A stretch of 64,000 nucleotides of DNA from Crossaster papposus (Eukaryota > Echinodermata > Asteroidea > Velatida > Solasteridae): NCBI GenBank assembly GCA_037893245.1, contig JBAIAA010000518.1:744001-808000 (forward strand), read 5' to 3'. Under the pieces are notes generated by a model. The model searched no databases. It was not told where the DNA came from and worked only from the letters and a program-made list of their open reading frames with translations. The translations under genes and the position numbers were made by a program. The stretch's first letter is position 1. Each line of letters opens with the position of its first letter. Of this stretch, positions 10,529-20,946 are shown piece by piece.

Positions 10529-11164
10529 GGTGCACCCAACTAACTCTTAAAGGACGCTTCATTGACTCAAAACACCATTATAAAGTCACAATGAAAAACA
10601 ACAAACGAGGTTGCTATATAGTTTTAATGATTATATTCTGCATGGTACTACAAATAAACGAGAAAAATAACTACCTATATTGAAGAACAACAAATCTGGT
10701 AGAAAAATAGGTAACTATATGATAAGAAGATTATTATTCAATACAGGAATAAAGCAACATTAGATAGGCCTAATTGTTTCTCTGGAAATGATTAACTTAA
10801 AGTCAAGTTTCAACCTTTTGCAGGTGCGTTTGTCAACTAAAAAGTCACTCGGATTTAAACGTAAACTGGTCACCATAACAAATATTAAACACTTATTCAA
10901 GTTCAAAAAGCGAGTTTCGAAAATTCAGTGGATATCTAGGTGTTTGTTTTTAGGCAATGAGATGAGTTTAACTGCTACATTATACAGGGTCACGGTGGCC
11001 CCGAAAAACCATAAGATGGCCAACGGACAAGCGTCGACTATTACACTATATACCCCGAGGTCAACTTAACGAAGAATGATACCAAGATATCTTGATTTGG
11101 GCTAGTAGTAGTTTTAGCTTCATATACTCTATTTTGTTAAGTCAAGTCAGTTGTCTCTTCGCAC

Positions 11165-11330
11165 CTAGTCTTGGTGCAAGACCTTCTCATTTGTGTTTGA
11201 TACACGATTCCTGCAAGAGGGCGCTATCGCCCACGAACCGCCTCGGGTCCACGAACCCACAGACATAAGGCACGAACCGCTCCCGTGTATCAAACACAAA
11301 TGAGAAGGTCTTGCACCAAGACTACTTCGC
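11165..11330. mobile_element. Small fold-back element with ~40-bp inverted ends
   Basis: The left end 'tagtcttggtgcaagacctt' continues to 'gtttgatacacg'; the right end is its near-perfect inverse ('aaggtcttgcaccaagacta'). The loop of about 80 bp holds 'cacgaaccg' repeats. Non-coding. Confidence 0.8.
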
Positions 11331-11705
11331 ACCGAGAAATAACTAAACCGCGTCATGGCGTGGTCTACGAGCGCTGTACACCCCGCGCGATTATTATGAC
11401 GTCTTCCAACAAGACTATAGTCTTGGGCTAGAGTTAGATTTGCAATCCCCTGTCTTCACAATGGCAATTAATTATCCAATAAATTCAGCCGAGTGACCTC
11501 TGGACCGCGAGCGCTTAAGCGAATATCGTTTTGGCTAAATCTATACCGTTTAGGATCTTACCGTTTGACCCTCAAGTAATTTGCATACAGTTTCTAAAAA
11601 GCTACATAATTAGTGATACCAAGATTATTATATTAATAATCTTGGTAGCATTTGTCTTGTAGAAAGATTATCCTTCCATTGGCGTAGGTATAATTTTTCT
11701 TTCTT

Positions 11706-11880
11706 CTGCAGGTAGGTTGGTACATAGTGTACATTTATTAGCCAATCAGAAGACATAATGGTGTTGACGTCATCGATGATGTTAGAGTTGTCTGGGTTAG
11801 GGGTCAAGGGTTAGGGGTTGTCCCAGACAACTCTTACACCATCTGTGTTCTGATTGGCTAATGTACCAACCTACCTGCAG
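11706..11880. mobile_element. Fold-back element with TTAGGG-like core, copy 1
   Basis: Ends CTGCAGGTAGGTTGGTACAT and its inverse, then inner inverted blocks 'gccaatcaga' and 'gatggtgttgacgtcatcg'. The core holds GGGTTAGG units. A sister copy is at 49741-49978. This copy sits about 105 bp beyond the stop codon of the profilin gene. Confidence 0.85.
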
Positions 11881-11986
11881 ACAAAAAAATTATCACCTCC
11901 GGGTAGTGGAAGTATATTCTTGTCCGTTTGTTATGGGCCACACTGTATAGACGATTTAAAGAAAGAAAAAACTAATCAGAAATAGA

Positions 11987-12409
11987 TTACAGACCCAAGG
12001 ATTCCAGATAATCAGCGATAACTCCTACACCTTTGTTAAGGTTACCCTGTTGACTGCCCTCTGGGGAGTGGCCAATGACAATGGCCGTTTGGGACGCCTG
12101 CAGAGTGAGGGCGCCATAACCCTTTTTTTTGGCATACACCACTTTGTCATCTTCTTCTCGAAGGAACTGATATTTAACACTTTCTGCTATTATCCCGTTG
12201 GCCATGAATGAAGTAAAGTCCTTGCTTTTGAATGCTTGGGCGATGTTGGCGCCCTCCGTGGCACTTAACTTCAAGGCGTTCGAGTGACCATCGGTCGTCC
12301 ATTTCGCTCCCCCGTCCAGTCCAATGATGCACGCTTTATCAGCGTGGGCGGTACCACTTGCATCTTTCGTCTGGGCGATCAGATTATCGATGTACGAATC
12401 CCACGATCC
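11987..12409 (-). CDS. Secreted profilin 1, exon 2 (profilin domain)
   Basis: 423 nt including TAA. It reads GSWDSYIDNLIAQ at the start and ends IADYLESLGL. Translation begins inside the exon only if a non-ATG codon is assumed; the domain is complete only when read from 12409. Confidence 0.9.
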   Translation of the reverse strand, partial: GSWDSYIDNLIAQTKDASGTAHADKACIIGLDGGAKWTTDGHSNALKLSATEGANIAQAFKSKDFTSFMANGIIAESVKYQFLREEDDKVVYAKKKGYGALTLQASQTAIVIGHSPEGSQQGNLNKGVGVIADYLESLGL

Positions 12410-13609
12410 CTTTATTTTAAAGGGACAAAAAGGACACGACTTAAACTAGTTGTACACAAGAAACCAATGACACAGAAGGCCAAAATATATGACACGATCA
12501 AGCCGAATCAGTCGGATGTCGGCGAATCCCAAAAATGCACTGTATTCTTCGTTCATAACTCGACAACAAAACATCGTACTATCAACATGGGGTTTTCAGT
12601 TTTTAAAACGTACAGATGCCCTCTTTGAAATTACATGAACACTCATTGGTTTGACCGGGGCCGACATCCGACTGATTTCGCTTGATCGTGTCACATATGC
12701 GTCTCCGACTCATTGCTTTGGCGGAACGACATGATCAAATTCACGCATTGAACCAGTTTCAAAAATTCACAAAAAAACCCTACATTTCTTAAGAAATCTT
12801 TATCTTCACTACCCTACCACTGCTATACGTGTATTAGAACTGAACTTATACTAGTGGAGTCATACGAACTGGAAACTCGGGTATTACGTTTTTCCAAACC
12901 CCAGCTTCCGTCTTCGTCCGGCTTGGTTAATGCGCGGCAGTGCGACAATGGTGATGGAGCCGAACGGAGCCCCAGAGCTTGGGTTCGGAAAAACGGCATC
13001 GTCTTTAACGACACGCAATTGACCATTATTTTGCGTGTGGAATTTAAATAATATCTGGTACACCGTACACTGACTTGTTCACACAGCTTGGCACAGTTTA
13101 CATTTAAATTATCCAGACCAAATACACTGTTGCTATATCACGTGATTCGGGGCAAGCTCTTGCATAGTTACGTTAGAGACGCTCAGCACCAATACATTGT
13201 TCACAATGGTTGAGAATGGTACAAAGACACCAGACCATTCTAGAGCCGGGGGTTGCTAGCGTAAGGCTTGCCCCGAATCACGTGATATAGCAACAGTGTC
13301 TTTGGTCTGGAGAATTTAAATGTAAACTGTGTCAAGCTGCGTGAACAAGTCAGTGTACCAGATATTATTCAAATTCCACACGCAAATGGCCAATAGGTAA
13401 AATATGTGCAGGAATTATTAGTTGTACACGAAACAACTTTACGGATAACTTACTCGGCGCGCGGGCTCGTCGCGTTGTGCTTTAACTTCAAGTCGATCAA
13501 GCACACGCTGCATGAGGTCATCCAGGGACTCACGCTGATCTCCCTGGTACCCGCTCACCAAGACATTGACGAACAAGGAAACAATAAGCAAAGACTTCAC
13601 ACCAAACAT
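11987..13609 (-). CDS. Putative secreted profilin 1 (signal peptide + profilin domain)
   Basis: Two coding exons, 13609-13454 and 12409-11987, joined in phase 0 give 192 residues. Residues 1-20 are a typical signal peptide (MFGVKSLL, then a hydrophobic run to VLVSG). Residues 21-52 form a charged spacer ending in the dibasic RR. Residues 53-192 are a complete profilin domain of the normal 140-residue length: WDSYIDNL (the N-terminal Trp/Tyr pair that binds poly-proline), GLDGGAKWTT, FLREED, AIVIGHSPEGSQQGN and a C-terminal helix with Tyr. Profilins normally bind actin and poly-proline ligands in the cytosol; export is inferred from the leader. The donor is GTAAGT and the acceptor is ATAAAG|GG. 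The profilin exon has no Met where profilins usually start, so an upstream exon is required. A separate Met-bearing exon for a cytosolic form remains possible. Confidence 0.75.
12472..12705. repeat. Fold-back element in profilin 1 intron
   Basis: 'gacacgatcaagccgaatca' then 'gtcggatgtcggc' is mirrored by 'gccgacatccgactgattt' then 'gcttgatcgtgtc'. It lies just upstream of the profilin exon acceptor. Confidence 0.75.
13031..13385. mobile_element. Fold-back family E, full copy
   Basis: The left arm from 'ttgcgtgtggaatttaaata' is inverted at the right end (ending 'ttccacacgcaa' at 13385). Both arms carry 'cactgttgctatatcacgtg' or its inverse. The half copy at 8360-8485 belongs here. It occupies the intron between the signal-peptide and profilin exons. 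Confidence 0.85.
13454..13609 (-). CDS. Secreted profilin 1, exon 1 (signal peptide, spacer)
   Basis: The ATG at 13609 opens MFGVKSLL plus a hydrophobic core; cleavage is likely after VSG. The spacer SLDDLMQRVLDRLEVK looks amphipathic and helical, and the exon ends DEPARR before GTAAGT (13453-13448). Just upstream, 'ttttcctcag|ataactgacaag' looks like an acceptor for a 5' UTR exon; the same arrangement precedes the second locus. Confidence 0.78.
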
Positions 13610-13754
13610 CTTGTCAGTTATCTGAGGAAAACATGGAAATAAGTGCATATTTCAATTTTAAAAGATCTAAATATAAATATTTCTCTCAAATATTGCATAA
13701 ATCCAACCTTAATTATAAAACAGCCAAAGGAAGAGACAGAGCCCAATACAAACA

Positions 13755-15600
13755 CAGCCACACTGTATACAACTCGATACAGAAAAAAGGTGTGGCAAAG
13801 GAATACCTCACGTGAAACAGAATACAAATGTTCACAGGTACGGTCCCGAGATAACCCCATCAGGGTAAGAGAGCCACAAACAAAACCTGGCACCCCAATT
13901 TAAAGGGTATCCGTTCCAAATGAGTAACCATTCCAAAAAGGAGGCCGAATTCCAATAGACAATCGTCTGATAAGTGGAATTCGGTCAATCGTGGGGAAAC
14001 AGAATTAGACTAAAAACATAAGGATTTCAAACAGTAGAAATATAACTCTGAAAATAAAGAATTTAGACACACCTGGCACTGCATTATGTAATCAGACACG
14101 TTACCGTAACATCACCACAGAAGATTGTTCATGCCAAGCTAATTTGTGTGCTTACATGTTTTATGAAACTGGCCCCATATCTCAGTTTCAAACCGTGTTG
14201 AAACCAACCCGGTTCCAACCCGGTTCAGCATGGGTTGTTTTCGACACGGATCACGAAGACGCAACGTTCACACTGTTCATGCCGCGAACCAGCCGCTAGT
14301 GAACCGTGTAACGTTCAATCCGGCTAGGGCCGCCGTGCATTCACACTACACATTTCTCAACACGGATCGCATTAAAAAAGGCGCGCTCATTGTGATGATT
14401 TTCCCGATCCCACAATGCTTATAATCCCGCCTCAAATTTGTTAATTTATGTGCCGTTTTGTCGTGGATTCCCTGACCTTCGAGATCCTCAAACATTTTCG
14501 TGAACACCTTATTTCTTGTCGTACGTGCCCGCCGTCCAGTTAAGTTGCGACTAAACCGCATCGTCCGACCAAATCGTCAACATGGCCTTTACTTCTTATT
14601 CCACGTTGGTCTTTCAGCTTTATTGTCGGTCTTTTTGGGACCCATTTTTTTCGAACAAAAATTGAAGAGAAATGCCTGGATGCGTGTTGTTGCTGTTGTG
14701 TTGGGGTTTGGTGAAGAACCACGTGTGTGCTATCGCTAGCGCATAATGCACAACATGCGTGACGTGCCAGTACATGTACAGTACGCATGTACATGTACAC
14801 CCGGTACCCCTGTGTGTACTGTACGCGTGTACAGTCACGTCGATCGCATGTATTGACCTTTGTACCGCGCGTCCGATTTCCGTAGGATTTCGCGCCACAA
14901 CTCAACACGGATCGGCGGTAAGCGAACTCAACTCGGGGCGGTTCACACTATCATTTTCGACACGGTTCACGCCGAAAAAGGCGATTTCAATCCGGATTGA
15001 GATTTTCAACCCTGGTCCCTACCAGGGTTGATTTCGATCCGGCTAGAGCCTGCTACCCGGGTTGGAACCGGGTTGAAATTTTAGTAGTGTGAAAAGGGTT
15101 GAAAAAAATCTCGGGGTTGGAACCGGTTCCAACCCCGAGATTTTGGACAGTGTGAAAGCGCCTTAAATGTACGTACCAGAAACACTGAATCTGTGACTGT
15201 AGCGTCGTAGTTTGCAAGCTCTTCTGGTTAAAGTGCGAAACGTATAGATGTGCCTCACTAACTTAGGTCAACACTTCTGATGCGAGTCAACACACAACTT
15301 ATTAAATATATAATCGGCCTAAATCTACGGTTGAAAAACTTTCAAAAGAATTTACCTTGGCCCAGTGACAATTAAACGATCCTTGTTCAATAATACAGGT
15401 GCGTACGCATCCTCGGTTGAAAAACATGGAAATGGTCCAGTGATTAAACTACCCTTGTGAGGTCACTCTATTTATAAAAGTGACAATTATTTATAATAAT
15501 GTAAGTGTAAATTCTTAAAAAGAATCTGCAGTATTAACTATACAATGTACATGTACATTATTTTGAACACCTACGACTCAAATGGCCATGGATGTGCGGC
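13755..15600. repeat. Segmental duplication, copy 1 (interrupted)
   Basis: 13755-14187 and 15170-15600 match 15946-16379 and 16383-16820: 'cacactgtatacaactcgat', 'tccgttccaaa', 'aggaggccgaattccaatag', 'gtgactgtagcgtcgtagtt', 'ttgaacacctacgactcaaa'. The copy is split by a 1-kb insertion at 14188-15169. Open frames in both copies share repeat-derived words and are not genes. Confidence 0.85.
14188..15169. mobile_element. Inserted element with fold-back ends in duplication copy 1
   Basis: Present in copy 1 but absent at the matching point of copy 2 (16380). The left part has 'aaaccaacccggttccaacc' and the right part 'ggttggaaccgggttg', an inverse. Repeated 'caacacggatcg' and 'tgtacatgtacac' words lie inside. 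No transposase seen, so probably non-autonomous. Confidence 0.65.
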
Positions 15601-15607
15601 AGCAAAT

Positions 15608-15806
15608 AACTATACCCAGCACGACATGTGGCAGAGCGGTACCCCCTCTTATCCCCATACCTTATACACACTAAACACTATTATTACCTAACCCATCCCC
15701 CCTTGAAACCTACACAAAATTCCTGTGATTCCGGGAACACAATGGTCAACACAAAAAAAGGTGGGGGGGGGGGGGGTTTCTCTGCCACATATCGTGCTTC
15801 ATATGC
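15608..15806. mobile_element. Small fold-back element with poly-G arm
   Basis: The left end 'tacccagcacgacatgtggc' is inverted at the right end ('gccacatatcgtgcttc'), with a G run at 15762-15775. It is absent from the equivalent place in duplication copy 2, near 16842. The 'atatcgtgct' end also occurs next to G runs at 25199-25212, 35889-35898 and 52122-52131. Confidence 0.6.
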
Positions 15807-15945
15807 AAATAACCTCGATATCCAGAGCATTTACGTTAAAAATAACCTTGAAATAACTGACCGTATTCAAGGTTTGCACCTTTTATTCCATTGTTTGGTA
15901 ATACATGTACCACGACCCCCCCCCCCCCCCCCCGTCACACCGGAC

Positions 15946-16820
15946 TGGCCACACTGTATACAACTCGATACAGAAAAAGGTGTGGCAACGGAATATACCT
16001 CACGTGAAACAGAATCAAAATGTTCACACGTACGGTCCCGAGATAACCCCATCAGGGCAAGAGAGCCGCAAACAAAACATGGCACTCCAATTTAAAGGGT
16101 ATCCGTTCCAAAATGGGTAACCATTCCAAAAAGGAGGCCGAATTCCAATAGACAATCGTCTGATAAGTGGAATTCGGTCAATCGTGGGGAAACAGAATTA
16201 GACTAAAAACATAAGGATTTCAAACAGTACAAATATAACTCGGGAAATAAAGAATTTAGACACAACTGGCACTGCATTATGTAATCAGACACGTTACCGT
16301 AACATCACCACAGAAGATTGTTCATGCCAAGCTAATGTGTGTGCTTACATGTTTTATGAAACTGGCCCCATATGGGGGACTATATGTACGTACCAAAAAC
16401 ACTGAATCTGTGACTGTAGCGTCGTAGTTTACAAGCTCTTCTGGTTAAAGTGCGAAACGTATAGATGTGCCTCACTAACTTAGGTCAACACTTCTGATGC
16501 GAGTCAACACACAACTTATTAAATATATAATCGGCCTAAATCTACGGTTGAACAACTTTCAAAAGCATTCACCTTGGCCCAGTGACAAACGATCCTTGTT
16601 CAACAATAGGGCCTACAGGTGCGTATAGCATACTCAGTTTGAAAAACATCGCCATGATCCAGTGATTAAACTACTATTGTGAGTTGTGAGGTCACTCTAT
16701 TTATAAAAGTGACGATTATTTCTAAAAATGTAACTGTAAATTCTGTAAAAGAATCTACAGTATTAACTGTACAATGTGCAATGTACATGTACATTATTTT
16801 GAACACCTACGACTCAAATG
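15946..16820. repeat. Segmental duplication, copy 2
   Basis: Partner of 13755-15600. It runs straight through the point where copy 1 holds the 14188-15169 insertion, so it serves as the empty site. Confidence 0.85.
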
Positions 16821-16876
16821 GAGGCGCGGCAGCAAATAACGTTGATATCCAGTGCATTCTATGGTGTTCCAAAGAC

Positions 16877-17187
16877 GACAGATCGCCGTCGCCGTCGACC
16901 GTCGCCGTCGACGTCGACCGTCGCCCGTCGACCGTCGACCGTCGCCGTCGACCGTCGACCGTCGCCGTCGACCGTCGACCGTCGCCGTCGACCGTCGACC
17001 GTCGCCGTCGACCGTCGCCGTCGACCGTCGACCGTCGCCGTCGACCGTCGCCGTCGACCGTCGACCGTCGACCGTCGCCGTCGCCCGTCGACCGTCGGCC
17101 GTCGCCCGTCGACCGTCGCCGTCGCCCGTCGACCGTCGGCCGTCGCCCGTCGACCGTCGCCGTCGCCCGTCGACCGTCGCCTCAAGA
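16877..17187 (+). repeat. GTCGACC/GTCGCC minisatellite, left arm
   Basis: Mixed 6- and 7-bp units (GTCGCC, GTCGACC, GTCGCCC) over 310 bp. All frames are open because no stop codon can arise from these units. Confidence 0.95.
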
Positions 17188-17778
17188 GGGCGCAAGTTAT
17201 TTTGTGTACATGCGGCTCTCCGATCTTGATTTGCGCGCGCTATCTTTTCTGCTGTTTAATATCCTGTTAATTTTAGGTTAAGTAAACAGACTCTTGTTTT
17301 GTAAGTACTTATAAACGCAACTTTAACATGTCAGGTTAACAATATTTGTAATAAAATTGCCACTGCCCCCCCCCCCCCCCCCCCCCATTTTTTTAATATA
17401 TTTGTATTATTAGTGCTGCATGTAGTATACTTTATGTCAGTCCTAACGAAGCTGGATAGAAGGAGTTTCACAGGTTTCTGTACAACTAATTTTGGTGACA
17501 CTTTTTAAAAGACAAGTTAACTTTATTCTTTTGCATACATGTAATTTGTGCCAGTCAAAAAGAAGTTAAAAAACATATCACTTGTATCCCAAAATGTGTG
17601 TATTTATATATTTTTTTTTTTAAAGTGAGTTTGACACGTTTCTGAACAAATTTTTTTTTGTGATTGCTGCTTCTGACCAAAAAAAGGCAAGCTAACCTTT
17701 GATTTTGTGTCAGTCCAAAAGAAGTACACAGGCTGTATAGTATTTGATTGATATTTTATATAGAAGAAGAGTTTGCCT

Positions 17779-17809
<31 letters not shown>

Positions 17810-18573
17810 GCTTAAAAGAGTATCACACGTTTCTATACAACTAAATTTTAAGATTGTTTTTGAAAGAAAAAAAAATCATGTACTTTGTGTCAGTCCAACT
17901 GAGGTTAAAAAGTCTGACGTGGGTTTTATTTCAAACAGTTTGTGTATAGTATTTTCTATATATTTTATACCGAACAAATGTTTATAACTGATACAAGTTT
18001 TACAATACATGTTTATATACAACTCTTTTTGGAAATTGTTGGTTGAAGGAAAAGAAAAAAAAAATTGTTTTTAGAATACGTGTCAGTCCAAAAGAAGTCG
18101 GACACGGGTTTTATCAAACAGTTGGTGTATAGTATTTATTTTATTTTTTGTATACAGAAGAAAAGTTTATAACATTTTGTTTTTAATCTGCAAAAAGGAG
18201 TTTGACACATTTATATACAACTCATTTTTGTTTTACAATATATGTACTTTGTGTCATTTCTAAAGTTTGAAACGGGCTTTGTTTTGCTTGTATTTATTTT
18301 GGATGTTAAAACTGTAGCTCATCGTAACCGTACTACCGGTAAGTTAGGCCAGCGTGGCCGGCAATAATGCATGTAGTCGATCCGCTTACGTTACGTTGAG
18401 TGTCGACCCACAAACAATTCGCTTTAGGAGGTCTCTCAACAGAGGAATTTTCGCCACAAAGTATATGTAAAGAAGGCGTGCAGGCAAGACGTACCTCAGG
18501 AGTCTTTGCCAAAATCGTTGTTACGTGAAGGGCGCCCCCATAAGTAACAAAACAAAAGCAGACTAAACAGCGC

Positions 18574-19017
18574 CCCCGGCGAGGGCGACGTCGAGGGCGA
18601 GGTCGACGGTCGACGGTCGACGGGCGACGGGCGACGGGCGACGGGCGACGGTCGACGGCGACGGTCGACGGGCGACGGCGACGGTCGACGGGCGACGGCG
18701 ACGGGCGACGGTCGACGGTCGACGGCGACGGTCGACGGTCGACGTCGACGGCGAGGTCGACGTCGACGTCGACGTCGACGGCGACGTCGACGGCGAGGTC
18801 GACGGCGACGGCGAGGTCGACGGCGACGCTTAGGCAGCGTCGCCGTCGCCGTCGCCCCTGAATATGTTTGTTTGTGCACAAGTCTATGGGCTAAGGGCGA
18901 CGTCGACGGCGACGGCGATATTAGCGTCGCCGTCGCCGTCGGCGTCGACGTCGCCTCTTCAGGGGCGACGTCGACGGCGACGTCGACGGCGACGGCGAGG
19001 TCGACGGCGACGGCGAT
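18574..19017 (-). repeat. GTCGAC/GTCGCC minisatellite, right arm
   Basis: Inverse of the left arm. It is interrupted at 18858-18897 by unrelated sequence that includes 'tttgtgcacaagtctatgg', the inverse of a stretch in the first monomer of the tandem array at 25452. Confidence 0.95.
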
Positions 19018-19339
19018 CTGTCGTCTTTGGAACACCATAGCATTCCGCGTTAAAAACAACAACACACCCTTATTTAAATAACTGACCGTATTCAAGGTTT
19101 GCACCTTTTTTTTCTTTCATGCTACTTCGCTTCGCTCATACGCATGAAAAATAGTTTCACACCCTTGAACAAACGGAACAGAGACATTATTTGAATCTCA
19201 AATATTTTATTAGCATGGGATTGGGGTTAGGCTCAGAGTGAGAGTACACTTGACTTAATTCATTCACAATTAATATTGTATGTAATTAGTTAATTAACAG
19301 TTATTTAGTATTAATAAATTGTTAATAATTAGTATTATA

Positions 19340-19760
19340 AAGATGCCAGGAATTGTTCCATCTTGGAACTTGGCCCTCTCGGCCCTTCGGACTCTGTCCG
19401 GTTATCTATTCCATTTCAGATCAAAACAAAAAATACATGAATACACAGAATACATGTAGTTTGCAATAATATCTTACGTTTTGTAACATAGCTTTCACTG
19501 CCTTTTAGACTTCCAGAACTTATTATTAACCTAGACAAATTAACATAGCAATTCTTTAAAACTTATCTTCCAAATGTTCCACTTTGGAAACCTGACCCTC
19601 TCGGCCCTTCGGACACTGTCCGGAACCATTATCAAATATATACTATTAATAATACATCGGACTAATTTTCATTTGTAATAAAATAAATATTCAAACATGA
19701 TACCATATCATTTTCACATTGAAACTCGGACCTTCTTGGCCTTACTCATTCTGGTTAATG
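19340..19760. repeat. Degenerate triplicate in 3' region of retroelement
   Basis: Three spaced blocks near 19361, 19587 and 19722 share 'ctctcggcccttcggac' plus 'ctgtccgg', progressively degraded. They lie in the non-coding 3' part and may be element-specific internal repeats. Confidence 0.5.
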
Positions 19761-19888
19761 ATAACGAGGCACATTGACCCATTACTGATACATGTACATA
19801 AACATTATAATATAAATCTCAAAGATTTTATGATAAATTAAGGTAACTTTATATATATTATGGCAGTAACTATAGTGTACATAGCCGG

Positions 19889-20848
19889 TTAAATTTCCTG
19901 AAGTATCTTTGAGACTTGTAGACGCTGGTCAACGTCTCTATGTATATACCTATTCTTAGCCTCTGTAGTTTTCCACCTTCCATGTTGTTGTATTAACTCA
20001 TCAGAAACACCACGATTAGCTAAATGTGAGGCACCCCCCGAGCGCATACTGTGAAGACCAAATCTATTAGGATTGGTTATTCCGATTTGTTTTAAGGCGT
20101 CTAGAAATATCTCTCTGCATCGTGAGTAACTTAGGGGTCTGTTCCTTAATGGAGTTTAAGATTTTGCTTTCGAATGAAACGATAGCGGAGTAAAGATATA
20201 AACGTCTTGTCCAATACAAAAGTTTCCCATTTTCAAGTATCTTTTAAGTATTTGGACAGGAGAGAAAAATTCCTTTGTATCTGAAATGTAAGCTATGTTT
20301 CCTTCCCTGAAGACGTCTGTTTTCGATCGAGGGATGAAAATGCTTGAACCGGAATCATCAGGCAGTTGTTATATGTGACTCGCCTTCATTTGTGCCATTT
20401 CGTCATGTCGGAAAAGAAGCGTAAATTTTAGGATAACATAACAAGCCGTTCTAAGTTGCATCAAATTGCAGTTAGGATTTGCGAAGAATCTTGCAATCGA
20501 TTGGATTATGTCAAAAGAAATTGGTTCTTTTTGCTGAGGTGGTTTGTGTAATTTACGCTTCTGACTAACAACAATATTTTGCACTATTGGGGTGTCGACA
20601 GGATTTGGAATACAGTTAACTAGTGAATGCAGCCATTTAATAGCCGATGCCGCTGTAATGATGGTGCTGTCTGATGTAGATACAGACGCCTTATCGACAA
20701 TATAAGTAGCAATGAATTCTTCTCTGATTGGTAACCTTACTGGAAATTCCATTCTTCTAAGCCACAATATAAATTCGCGACATTTATAAAGGTAAGAATT
20801 GACAGTGCCGTCTGCCTTGGCCATCAACATATCTCGAAAGATGCGCAT
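19889..20848 (-). pseudogene. Tyrosine recombinase, two in-frame stops
   Basis: From the ATG at 20848 the frame gives 319 codons to the TAA at 19889, broken by TAA at 20369-20371 and 20156-20158. The N-terminal SAM-like DNA-binding region is followed by the first catalytic Arg in LLFRHDEM; after the stops come the HSMRSGGAS box, the HGRW motif and a tyrosine (NRYIHRD). Such enzymes integrate a circular cDNA by site-specific recombination. All catalytic positions survive, so the stops are recent relative to the insertion. Confidence 0.85.
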
Positions 20849-20946
20849 CTTGGAACCTTGAATTTGCTGAGGAAATTCCGACCAAAAACTATGTTGTAAA
20901 ACTATCTAATACACACAAGAAAACAAAATAGAAGGTTTTCATTAGT

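Larger units (their letters stand above)
9936..11164. other. Region without a recognised gene
   Basis: Holds a degenerate family C element (10077-10325), a G-rich tract (10399-10528) and otherwise AT-rich DNA. A 93-codon open frame at 10788-11069 has no recognisable domain or splice support. Confidence 0.5.
16860..19039. mobile_element. 2.2-kb fold-back element with GTCGAC/GTCGCC arrays as arms
   Basis: Terminal inverted repeats begin TATGGTGTTCCAAAGACGAC (16860) and end with the inverse (19039), flanked by GCATTC at 16854-16859 and 19040-19045. Inside each end is a long array of GTCGCC/GTCGACC units: 16877-17187 on the left, and its inverse 18574-19017 on the right. The middle (17190-18570) is AT-rich with at least four copies of 'tgtgtcagtcc'. 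No transposase. The layout resembles foldback (FB/TU-type) elements with tandemly repeated outer arms. The Arg-Arg-Pro-Ser-Thr-Val reading frames are array artefacts. Confidence 0.85.

Noticed and set aside
12272..12274. TTG at 12274 as the start of profilin 1
   Set aside because: It would delete the N-terminal helix with the poly-proline-binding Trp/Tyr; the domain continues upstream to a splice acceptor at 12409.
13618..13903. Overlapping 60-91-codon frames, with look-alikes at 15867-16120
   Set aside because: They occur in both copies of a segmental duplication with no domain and read through repeat sequence.
16679..17281. 200-, 150-, 133- and 125-codon open frames over the GTCGAC array, and similar ones at 18333-19104
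   Set aside because: The repeat units contain no stop in any frame, so all six frames are open; the products are simple Arg/Pro/Ser/Thr/Val repeats.
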